Shown: piece after piece, positions 17,879 to 26,500 of the stretch
Layout of the letters: every line of letters starts with the position of its first letter
Position numbering within the stretch: position 1 is the first letter of the stretch
Assembly (NCBI GenBank): GCA_030429665.1
Contig: JAUIEZ010000026.1
Span: 1 to 45,032, forward strand
Origin: Gammaproteobacteria bacterium
Lineage (GTDB): Bacteria > Pseudomonadota > Gammaproteobacteria > Arenicellales > CAJQKF01
Reading direction: 5' to 3'
DNA length: 45,032 nucleotides
Translations under genes and position numbers: made by a program
The notes under the pieces: generated by a model
Told to the model about the DNA's origin: nothing
The model's database searches: none
The model's input: only the letters and a program-made list of their open reading frames with translations

Positions 17879-18431
17879 GCCCGGCGTCGGTCGATAATGT
17901 CATCAGGTCGATGCCGAGCTGGGCTGCCGCCAGCGTCCAGCGCTGCTCGATCGGCGTTTCGAAAATGATCGCGGGGTCGGCCGGCGCGCACAGCCATGCG
18001 TTCTCCTGCAGTTCGTGCTCCAGCTGACCCGACGCCCAGCCCGCGTAACCCAGCAGCATCAGGCTGCGTGAAGGGCCGGTGCCCTCGGAAAGCGCGTGCA
18101 TGATGTCGAGAGAGGTGGTCAGGCCCAGGTTTTCGCCCACGCGCATGGTTGACTGCCACTGGTTGCTGTAGTCGTGCAACACCATGCCCAGTTCGGGGTG
18201 CACCGGACCGCCGGCGAATACCGGCGCACCGGCCCGCGCCGCGGCCACCTCGATCTCGAGGTGCTCGAGAACGTCGGACAGGGAGAAGTCCTCTATGCGC
18301 CGATTGATGATCACCCCGAGCGAGCCGTTCTCATCGTGCTGGCACAGCAGCGTCACGGTGCGCTCGAAGTTCGGGTCGCGCATGGTCGGCATGGCGATCA
18401 GCAGATGATTGGCGAGAGACTGGTAGTCCAT
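17871..18431 (-). CDS. yqgE: YqgE/AlgH family protein
   Basis: A 186-residue UPF0301/AlgH protein. Typical segments are LANHLLIAMPTMRDPNFERTVTLLCQH, GSLGVIINRR, the PVFAGGPVHPE stretch and LLGYAGWASGQLEHELQENAW. AlgH was named for an effect on alginate genes in Pseudomonas, but its molecular role is unknown. The yqgE-ruvX order and overlap are a strongly conserved pair in gammaproteobacteria. Confidence 0.94.
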   Translation of the reverse strand: MDYQSLANHLLIAMPTMRDPNFERTVTLLCQHDENGSLGVIINRRIEDFSLSDVLEHLEIEVAAARAGAPVFAGGPVHPELGMVLHDYSNQWQSTMRVGENLGLTTSLDIMHALSEGTGPSRSLMLLGYAGWASGQLEHELQENAWLCAPADPAIIFETPIEQRWTLAAAQLGIDLMTLSTDAGHA

Positions 18432-18435
18432 GTCG

Positions 18436-19314
18436 TCAGTTGCGTATCAGTGTGCTGTTGTGCAGGAACTGCCAGGTTCGCGTAATGTGGATCAAGTCGG
18501 CCTCTTTCCGGATTTCCTCCGGGAACGGATTGAACGGCGCTGCCATCATGACGATGCGCGTCGCCGCGTCGTCCAGCATTTTCTGGCCCGAAGAACGGAT
18601 CACGTCGACGCCGGCGATCGTGCCGTCGGCGCGAATCGCCACGTCCAGCACCAGGTTGCCGCTGAGGCGGCGTTCCCGGGCTTCCTCGGGATAATTCGCG
18701 TTGCCGACCTGTTCGACCTTGGCCCGCCACGCCTCCATGTACGAGGCGTACTTGTGTTCGCGGGTACGCGAACTGATGAACTTCTGACGTGGGACGCGCT
18801 CACCGGCGGCCAACTCGGGGGCGAACTCGGCCGCCAGGGGAGAGCGTACCATGGCCTCGGCGCCGGCCTGTTCCTGGGCGTCCTCGGCCGGCGCGTCGGG
18901 CGATTGCTCGGCCTGCATCGCGAGGAGAATCGACTCGGGCAGATCGACGTAGAAGAAACTGTCGTCGACGCCGCTCTCGTTTCGTTCGGTCGTGGCGCGG
19001 GCGATTTGCTCGGCCTGCGTGAACGGGTCGTCAATCAGCGGGAGGGGACTTCGCAGCGGTTCCGCCTCCTCGCCGAGGCCGCCGCCTTCCTGGGACACGG
19101 CCGCGAACGTCTCGGCGTCGTCCACCGCCTCGCTGGTCGCGGCGCGCGCCAGCGCGGTTTCGATGCTGGGCAATTCCCGCCGTTCGGTGTCCCCGATACC
19201 GACCGTGAAACCCACGCCCATGATGACGACCACGTGAACGAGCGCCGAGCCGAACAGCGTGAAGCCCGCCTTGTCTCGCGGCGAGAGACTGGATGGCTCG
19301 AAGATCAGTTGCAT
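18436..19314 (-). CDS. tonB: TonB-family energy-transducer-like protein (TonB3-like)
   Basis: A 292-residue inner-membrane-anchored protein. It has a cytoplasmic N-terminus, one membrane helix (about residues 18-40) and a long acidic periplasmic spacer. The C-terminal TonB domain contains KVEQVGNANYPEEARERRLSG, LVLDVAIRADGTIAGV and FNPFPEEIR. The spacer is Glu/Ala-rich rather than the Pro-Lys type of classical TonB. In P. aeruginosa TonB3 at this same locus is needed for twitching motility and pilus assembly, and the following pil genes suggest the same here. ATG 19314 is preferred to an upstream TTG (19347). Confidence 0.88.
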   Translation of the reverse strand: MQLIFEPSSLSPRDKAGFTLFGSALVHVVVIMGVGFTVGIGDTERRELPSIETALARAATSEAVDDAETFAAVSQEGGGLGEEAEPLRSPLPLIDDPFTQAEQIARATTERNESGVDDSFFYVDLPESILLAMQAEQSPDAPAEDAQEQAGAEAMVRSPLAAEFAPELAAGERVPRQKFISSRTREHKYASYMEAWRAKVEQVGNANYPEEARERRLSGNLVLDVAIRADGTIAGVDVIRSSGQKMLDDAATRIVMMAAPFNPFPEEIRKEADLIHITRTWQFLHNSTLIRN

Positions 19315-19652
19315 GCTCGGTGGATCGGCGGCTCGATTGAAGGACAACTCTCAGGTCGGCGACGCGATTTCGTGGACGAATCGACTATCCCGAGTTTATC
19401 AAATCCACCCGGTGGCCCGCGTCGGCGCGTGGCACCGATCGCGCGATCGTCGAACGTGGAACGCGGCAACGCCATTGATCGGCGGCGATGGTGTACACTC
19501 GCATCGCCGTCGCCGGATATCGCGCCCGGCGGTGAAGAATCGGTCGGCTTCCAGCGTTCGCCAAGATTGCGGTAAACCCGTAATCGAAATAAAATCCAAT
19601 ATTTACAGGATTTCACTCAAGTCGGGCATCAAGGCGCGACGGAGTCGTGGCG
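19315..19652. other. divergent intergenic region between tonB-like gene and pilG
   Basis: This 338-base stretch has no convincing gene. In Pseudomonas gshB (glutathione synthetase) sits at this position and is absent here. The right part is AT-rich and contains the probable pilG promoter. No clear promoter for the minus-strand tonB-yqgE-ruvX-pyr series was found. Confidence 0.6.
19567..19595 (+). promoter_or_regulatory. probable sigma70 promoter for pilGHIJ-chpA
   Basis: TTGCGG and TAAAAT are separated by 17 bases, with the -10 element about 57 bases before the pilG ATG. Both hexamers lie in the AT-rich end of an otherwise GC-rich intergenic region, upstream of a run of same-strand pil genes. 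Confidence 0.55.
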
Positions 19653-20117
19653 ATGAGGAAGATCATGGTAGTCGATGACAGCAGCACGGTGCTACGCGCC
19701 GCCGAGGCGGCGTTGCGCGACTCGGGATACGAGGTGCTGACCGCGCGCGACGGCTTTTCGGCAATGTCGGCGATCGCGGACCATCAGCCCGAGCTGATCT
19801 TCATCGACATCGTCATGCCCAGGCTCGACGGCTACCAGGCCTGTGCGCTCGTCAAGCGCAACCGGCGGTTCCGGCACACGCCGGTGGTCATGCTGTCGAG
19901 CAAGGACGGCTTGTTTGACCGTGCCAGGGGGCGTATTGTTGGCGCCGAGGCGCATATCAACAAACCGTTCAGCAAGGCCGACCTGCTCGAGGCAGTGCGT
20001 CGCTACCTGGGGCCGCCGGACGTATCGGACGAGGACAGCTTCTCCGGCGACGACGATGCGTTGCCCGAGACAAGTGGCTTCGAGCTCGAATTGGGGGACT
20101 CTGTCCAGGGACGATGA
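19653..20117 (+). CDS. pilG: type IV pilus response regulator PilG
   Basis: A 154-residue CheY-like receiver protein of the Pil-Chp chemosensory system. PilG is phosphorylated by ChpA and promotes pilus extension and cAMP signalling in Pseudomonas. The receiver has the acidic pair in KIMVVDDSSTVLR, the phosphoacceptor Asp in LIFIDIVMPRLDGYQ, and the conserved Lys in INKPFSKADLLEAV. A short acidic C-terminal tail follows. ATG 19653 is chosen because GGAG lies eight bases before it; an in-frame GTG at 19647 is too close to that site. Confidence 0.92.
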   Translation: MRKIMVVDDSSTVLRAAEAALRDSGYEVLTARDGFSAMSAIADHQPELIFIDIVMPRLDGYQACALVKRNRRFRHTPVVMLSSKDGLFDRARGRIVGAEAHINKPFSKADLLEAVRRYLGPPDVSDEDSFSGDDDALPETSGFELELGDSVQGR

Positions 20118-20191
20118 AATGGGAGAAGCCCGGGGAAAGGACGTCCTGAAAAATGTCGCAGCAATGACGCCTTGATGGGAAACGACGAACG

Positions 20192-20554
20192 ATGGCTATC
20201 GAAACCGTGCTCGTGATCGACGATTCACCTACGGACCAGCACGTAATCAGCGGCTACCTGAAAAACAACGGTATTACCGTTCTCACTGCCAACGATGGAG
20301 AACGGGGCATCGACCTCGCCCGTGACCGGCGCCCGGACCTGATCCTGATGGACGTGGTGATGCCCGGCATGAACGGCTTCCAGGCGACTCGCCGTCTCAA
20401 TCGCGATCCCGCCACGAGCACGATTCCCGTCATCATCGTCTCCTCGAAAGGCGAGGTCACCGACAAGGTATGGGGCATGCGGCAAGGCGCGGTGGGCTAC
20501 CTGACCAAGCCCGTCAGCGAAAACGACCTGATGAAAACGATTCGAGGCCTGTAA
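20192..20554 (+). CDS. pilH: type IV pilus response regulator PilH
   Basis: A 120-residue stand-alone receiver domain. It has VLVIDDSPTDQHVI, the phosphoacceptor Asp in LILMDVVMPGMNGFQATRRL, and the Lys in YLTKPVSENDL. In Pseudomonas PilH counteracts PilG or acts as a phosphate sink, promoting retraction. The NGFQATR segment is typical of PilH. The gene stops one base before the pilI start. Confidence 0.93.
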   Translation: MAIETVLVIDDSPTDQHVISGYLKNNGITVLTANDGERGIDLARDRRPDLILMDVVMPGMNGFQATRRLNRDPATSTIPVIIVSSKGEVTDKVWGMRQGAVGYLTKPVSENDLMKTIRGL

Positions 20555-20555
20555 C

Positions 20556-21128
20556 GTGTCGGAACCGCGATTCAGCGCGCTCGAGCAGACCAAGCGTCTC
20601 CTGGAGGCGCAGCGACAGGAAGCCGAGACCGAGGAAGATGTCTGGCGAGCGCTGTCCATCGAGGCGCGGGCGCTGCCGGTCGTGCTCCCGATCAGCGACG
20701 TCGCGGAACTGGCGGTCTGCGAAAACATTACCCCGGTCCCGTTGACGCAGCCATGGGTGCGCGGTCTGACCAACGTGCGTGGACAACTCTACACGGTGGT
20801 CGACCTGTCGGTGTTTCTCGGCGGTCCCGAGACACGGCTCAGCCGCGACGCGCGCATCGTCATGCTCGGTGATACGTCGCTCGGCGTGTGCCTCCTGGTT
20901 ACCAACGTGCTGGGGTTGAAGGTTTTCCGCGATACGCCGGAGAACGCCATGCCGGACGATGTCCCGGGCGACATCCGTAAGTTCTTCAGGGGCGGCGTAG
21001 AGCACGAGGGGCGCCATTGGGCGATCCTCGACGTTGGTGTCCTGTCCGGCGACGAACGGTTTCTCAAGCCGAGCCGGGTGAGCGGTTCCGTCGCTGCGGG
21101 ACGCGCAGTTTCCGGGGAGGCCGACTGA
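20556..21128 (+). CDS. pilI: CheW-like adaptor PilI
   Basis: A 190-residue CheW-domain protein that links the receptor PilJ to the kinase ChpA. The CheW core is visible in LPVVLPISDVAELAVCENITPVPLTQPWVRGLTNVRGQLYTVVDL taken in parts, especially the NVRGQLYTVVDL segment. The start is GTG, one base after pilH, and no strong ribosome site is seen, so re-initiation after pilH is likely. A 217-base gap without a gene separates it from pilJ. Confidence 0.92.
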   Translation: MSEPRFSALEQTKRLLEAQRQEAETEEDVWRALSIEARALPVVLPISDVAELAVCENITPVPLTQPWVRGLTNVRGQLYTVVDLSVFLGGPETRLSRDARIVMLGDTSLGVCLLVTNVLGLKVFRDTPENAMPDDVPGDIRKFFRGGVEHEGRHWAILDVGVLSGDERFLKPSRVSGSVAAGRAVSGEAD

Positions 21129-21345
21129 TTCGTGTGATTCATGCAAGTGGCGTGGCCTGGGGGGCCAGATCGACGCCGCGGAGGAACCGGGCAGGCGTCG
21201 GGACGGCAGTTTGACCCGGCTGGCCGGGGAGCGGGTGCGATGCAACGCTTCGAACCGGCGACCGATTGCCGCGGTGCCGGGTCGGCAATTTCGGCGAACG
21301 ACACGAGAATAAAACGGGAAACAACAGCAAGGCTGGGTTGAGAAT

Positions 21346-23511
21346 ATGGCAACGACGACGCGATACGAGCCGCTCGAACTGGACGGCACCGACAGTCAGC
21401 AGCGGTTCGATGAGCTCGGTGGCGGAGGAGACACCGTGCAACGGCGCGCGGCGCAGGTCGAGCGCGCGGCCGCGTCGGCGACGGAAACGGTACGCAAGAG
21501 CGGCGCCGGCGCCTCGCGCCTGTGGGTTTTGTCGCTCGTGCTCGTGCTGGTCGTCGCGCTGGCGGTGCTCGTCGGTTCACTGGTGCTGCAAGCGCGACGA
21601 AGCGAAATTCAGACCAACCAGGTGGAAGTCGCCTCGCGCCTCCTGATGCTCTCGCAGCGACTGTCTCGCCAGGGACGCGAGGCGATGCTCGGCGATGCCC
21701 AGGCCTTTGCGGGTCTGGAGGACTCCCGGGCCGCCATCAACGGCATCATCGGCGCGCTTGACCTGGGCGACCCGACCATCGACGTCGAGCCGCTTGCGAC
21801 CGGATCGCGCCCGTTGCTGCAGGCGTTGACCGAATCGTGGAGCCCGATGCGGGCGAATGCCGATACGATTATCAGCAACCGCGAGGCGGTGTTGTCGATT
21901 CGCCGCGCCCGCGACCAGGTCAACGACCTCGTGCCGCTGTTGCTCGCGCAGTCGGACGAAGTGGTCGAGTCCATGGTGCTGGAGCAGGCCGACGCCTCGC
22001 TGATCAACCTGGCCGGACGACAGCGAACCCTGACGCAGCGAATTCGCGCCTCGGTTAACGAGTTCGCCCTCGGCGAGGAGGGTGCCGAGGTCGCCGCCAC
22101 GCAGTTCGGGCGCGATCTGCGCCTCTACGGGCGTACGGTGCGGCTGCTCGAGGGACGCGTCTCGGCGCCGGTACGCGCCAAGCTGGACACGCTGAAGGCA
22201 ACCTACCAGGAGCTGGGCTCATCGGTGGAGGCGATCCTGTCCGGCGTCGCCGAATTCTTCTCCGCCCAGGTCGCGGCGCGCGGTATCAGTGCCGAGGCCG
22301 ATCGCTTCCTCGACGTGACCCAGCAGCTGGTGCGGTCGATCGGCGAGGAAACACCGCTGCCGGTGGTGCAGGAGTACGTGCCCGAAGGCGTCGATGCCAA
22401 CCTCGCGTTGCGTTGGCTGCCGTGGGTTTCCGGCGTGGTCGCCGCGATTTTGCTGATTGCCCTCGTGCGTACCTTTCTCGGGCGCGCGCGTACCGAGGCG
22501 CGCGTAAGCACCGAAGCCAACCAGCGTACCCAGGACGCGGTCATGAAACTCCTCGATGAGATGAGCGAACTGGCCGATGGGGACCTCACCATCCAGGCCG
22601 AGGTTACCGACCAGGTAACCGGTGCGATCGCCGACTCGGTGAACTTCGCCGTCGAGGAAATGCGCAACCTGGTGCTGCGAATAAAGGAAGCGGCCGGCGC
22701 GGTGACGGCAGAGACCCGAGGCTCGCGGGAGACCGCCGAGAGCCTTGCCGAATCGGCGGATCGGCAACTCCAGGCGATCAATACCGCCACGAGCGAGATA
22801 CAGCTCATGGCGCGGGCCATGGCCGAGTTGTCCAACGACGCGAACAAGTTCAAGGACGTGGCGCAAAGCTCGCGCGAGGTGGCGCGACGGGGCGCCGGCT
22901 CCGTGCGTCAGACCATTCAGGGCATGAACGACATGCGCCAGCAGATTCAGGAGACCGCCAAGCGTATCAAGCGCCTCGGCGAGAGTTCGCAGCAGATCAA
23001 CGATATCGTGTCGCTGATTACCGATATTGCCGAGCAGACGAACGTACTGTCACTGAACGCGTCGATACAGGCCGCCATGGCCGGTGAAGCGGGCCGCGGC
23101 TTTGCCGTGGTCGCCGACGAGGTACAGCGCCTGGCCGACCGTTCCGGACAGGCGTCGCGCCAGATCAACGAGTTGGTAAACAACATTCAGCGGGATACCA
23201 ACGACGCGGTGACTTCGATGGAGCAGGCAACCCGCGAGGTGGTCGAGGGTACCAACCTCGCCGACGCGGCGGGTCGGGCGCTGACCGAGATCGAGCAGGA
23301 ATCCGAGCAATTGACACAGTTGATCCAGGAAACCGCCGAGCAGACGCTGAAGCACTCGAAGGCGGCACAGGAGATATCGTCGAGAATGACCGCTATCCGT
23401 ACCACCACCGGCGAAGCGGTTACGGGCGTGCGCAATACCGCGCAGTCGATCAGCAACCTTGACCGCGTCGCCCGCGAACTCGAGGAATCGGTAGCCGGAT
23501 TCAAGGTATGA
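21346..23511 (+). CDS. pilJ: methyl-accepting chemotaxis receptor PilJ
   Basis: PilJ is the transmembrane receptor of the Pil-Chp system; in Pseudomonas it senses surface contact through interaction with pilin. The 721-residue protein has membrane helices at about 59-81 and 357-379. They flank a periplasmic part with two PilJ-type modules ([16 protein letters not shown] and [22 protein letters not shown]). A HAMP region follows, then a signalling hairpin whose tip [21 protein letters not shown] lies around residue 563. The order pilGHIJ-chpA and the length (about 680-720) match the family. No pilK methyltransferase gene follows. Confidence 0.95.
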   Translation: MATTTRYEPLELDGTDSQQRFDELGGGGDTVQRRAAQVERAAASATETVRKSGAGASRLWVLSLVLVLVVALAVLVGSLVLQARRSEIQTNQVEVASRLLMLSQRLSRQGREAMLGDAQAFAGLEDSRAAINGIIGALDLGDPTIDVEPLATGSRPLLQALTESWSPMRANADTIISNREAVLSIRRARDQVNDLVPLLLAQSDEVVESMVLEQADASLINLAGRQRTLTQRIRASVNEFALGEEGAEVAATQFGRDLRLYGRTVRLLEGRVSAPVRAKLDTLKATYQELGSSVEAILSGVAEFFSAQVAARGISAEADRFLDVTQQLVRSIGEETPLPVVQEYVPEGVDANLALRWLPWVSGVVAAILLIALVRTFLGRARTEARVSTEANQRTQDAVMKLLDEMSELADGDLTIQAEVTDQVTGAIADSVNFAVEEMRNLVLRIKEAAGAVTAETRGSRETAESLAESADRQLQAINTATSEIQLMARAMAELSNDANKFKDVAQSSREVARRGAGSVRQTIQGMNDMRQQIQETAKRIKRLGESSQQINDIVSLITDIAEQTNVLSLNASIQAAMAGEAGRGFAVVADEVQRLADRSGQASRQINELVNNIQRDTNDAVTSMEQATREVVEGTNLADAAGRALTEIEQESEQLTQLIQETAEQTLKHSKAAQEISSRMTAIRTTTGEAVTGVRNTAQSISNLDRVARELEESVAGFKV

Positions 23512-23571
23512 CAGGTACCCTTCCAGGAAACGGGCATCCGCCCGGGCACGTAGCAGACCATTGGCTCGGCA

Positions 23572-26500
23572 ATGAGTACACTTCCCACCATTGACGCCGG
23601 CACCCTGGGATGGGTGAAGTCCGAGATCGAGGATACCTCCGCCCAGGCCAGGGCGCTGCTCGAGAAGTTCGAAGCCGACGCGTCCGATCCCTCGACGTTG
23701 CGACTTTGCGCCACCCACTTGCACCAGGTGTACGGTACCCTGACGATGGTGGAGCTCGACGGCGCCGCGCAACTGGTGCAGGAGTGCGAGCGGTTGGCGC
23801 AGGCGCTCGCCGACGGCGGACTCGAGTGGCGCGCCGATGCCGGCGGGGCTCTCAAGCGAGCCATCGACGATCTGTCCAGTTACCTGGAAGGATTGCAGTC
23901 GACCCCGGTGCCGTCGCCGCTGCAACTGGTCGGTTCCATCAATCGGATCCGCGATGTTCGCGGCGAGGCGCCGGTTTCCGAACTGGAATTGTTCTCGCCT
24001 GACCTGTCGGCGCGTCCCCCCGAGGCAACCGCCCAGTCCCGCATCACGGCGGCGCTGTTTATCAAGCTCGCCGACGATCTGAGAATACGTTTCGAACGCG
24101 CGTTGCTGAGCGCTTTGCGCGATCCAACCGATCCTGCGCCGTTCAAGGAATTCTCGAGAGTGTTCCGGAACCTCGTGTCAATCGACCGCCGCGGCTCTCT
24201 TCGACAGTTATGGTGGATCGGCGCGGGGCTCAGCGAGGCGCTGCTGGACGGGAGCGTGGCCCTGGACGACGATGTTCGTCCCGTACTGGCGCGAATCAAC
24301 GAGCAATTGAAGCGGCTCAAGGACAAGAACCAGGGCGCAGGGCGCCGCGCGCCGCCGGACGAATTGATAAAACGCGCACTGTTGATTCTCGCCCATTGTG
24401 ATAGCGACGATTCAACGATAAAGAGCATTCGCGAGGCGTTCTCCCTGGACGAATGGGTCGCCGGGGGCAACGGGCTCGCGCTGCCGGACATCGAGACGCT
24501 CGGCGCCGCGCTCGCTCGATTCTCGAAGGAGGCGGAGGCCGACCTGGAACTCGCGCAGAACCTGCTTGCCCGCTATTTCTCGCCCCAGGGCGGGCAGTCG
24601 GAGACGCTGGACAAACTGTCGGCCTGTCTCGCGTCGCTCAAGGCGACGGCGGAGCGCAACGAGATCGACGTCTTTTCCCGGTTGATCGACGCGCTTGCCA
24701 GCGTCGTGGAGTCGATCAAGGACGGCTCGACCAGCAACACCGAGCGAGCCTCGCTGCAAATGGCAGGCGCGCTGCTGTTCATCCAGGACAGTGGCGGCGA
24801 CGTTCGACCGGGGCCGGAATGGAAGGCCCAGGCCGAGTCAACTATCTCCGCTCTCGACGCGGAAGCCGACGCGGGAACTGCCGACGAAGCGCCGCCGGCC
24901 CAGGCCAGCCCAGGAAGCGCGGTCCCCGGTGACCACGCGACCCGTGCCGCAGCCAGCGAGGTGCGTGGCGAACTGCAATACGTCGAACATGCGTTGGAGC
25001 AGGTCGCCGGAAACGAGGCGCCGGTGAGTCGCCTGCGAAGCGTGGAACCACATCTCAAGCGCGTCGAGGGGACGCTGGAGATCCTTGAACAGGGCGACGC
25101 CGCCGCGTTGACCGAGAAGTTGCGCGCCGCCATTCGGACCGTGGTCGAGGGCGATGCCGCCAGTCCGCGTCGACTCGATACCCTTGCCATGGCCGTGGGA
25201 ACGCTCGGCGTTTGTGCCGACGAACTAAGCGCCGGTAACTCGCTGGCGCGCATGACGTCGACGATCGAACGTGCCATGGTCGAGCTCGACCACGCCGTGG
25301 CCGGGGATGACTCGGCGTCGCGGCCGGTTCATCTGGAACTGGTGCACAGCATCGAATCCGCACCCGATCCGGATGATGGCGAGGAAGGCGCGAACTTGCC
25401 GCCGCGCGAATCCGATGACGGTGCGCTGGCGCTGGACGAATCGTTCGAATCCCTCGAACTCGAGTTCGACGATGGCATTGGCGACAGCGCGACCGACCGT
25501 CAGGGTCACTCCGCACCGCCGGTTGCCCACGTCGACGAGGCGGCCTCCGTCCAGGACGAGTTGGTCGGAATCTTCTTCGAGGAGGCGGACGAGATCGAGT
25601 CATCGATCGAGCAGGGCAAGGCCGCGTGGCGCCTCGACCCGGGCAACGAGGAAACCCTTGGAGACTTGCGTCGCTGCTTCCACACCCTGAAAGGTTCGGG
25701 GCGCTTTGCCGGCACGGCCTCGATTGCCGAATTGTCCTGGATCGTCGAGGACCTGCTCAACGCCGTAATCGAAAAGGAAGTTCCACCTTCCGCGAAAATC
25801 CACGATTTCGTCGACGAGGCGCATGAATCCCTGTCGGCGTTGATCGCCCGCCGCGACACCGGCGACGACCTCGATCTGCAGCCTTGGCGCAACCGGGCCG
25901 ACGCGCTGAAAGAAGCCGGCGCCGGCGATGCCTCCGACGCCGTCGCTCGCGGGCTCGGCGACGAGTTGCTCGAGCTGGAGACGGCTCATCGGCGCGCCGC
26001 GCCGCCTGCCGAGAAAGCGCCGCCGGTCAACGACGTTTTCTTCAGTGAGTTGGACGGCCATATCCGGGTGATCGCCGACAGCGTCGAGGAGGCACGTCGC
26101 CGCTTTCCGAACTGGGAGATTTCCGAGCCGCTGCTCAGGACCTCGCATACGCTTCGCGGGATATTCCGTTCGGTGGGTTTGCAGGCGCCGGCGCGCATGG
26201 CCGATGCGCTCGACGATCTGCTCGGCTACAAGAAGCGCGGCACGATCCCCCTCCAGGAGGTCGATCTCGTGTTGATCGACCAGAGCGGGCGCCTGATGCG
26301 ATTCGCCTCTCACAAGCTCGATGGCGAGTTGGCGCTGACGCCGGACCTGGCGATGCAATTCGACGAGCTCGCCTCGGCATTGGCACAGAGGTTGCGTTAC
26401 CTCGAAACCGGTAACAGGCAATCCGATTCCGCACCGCCCGCCGCCGAACCGGATGCCGAAGACACCGCGCCCTTGACGGTTTCGGGTGAGAACGAGGAGC

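Noticed and set aside
18430-19575. 381-codon plus-strand open frame opposite the TonB-like gene
   Set aside because: The minus strand encodes a recognisable TonB domain and membrane anchor; the plus-strand product is Arg/Gly-rich without known motifs.
21129-21345. Possible small gene between pilI and pilJ
   Set aside because: Open frames here are short continuations or shadows with Arg-rich, motif-free products; no ribosome site with a plausible protein was found.
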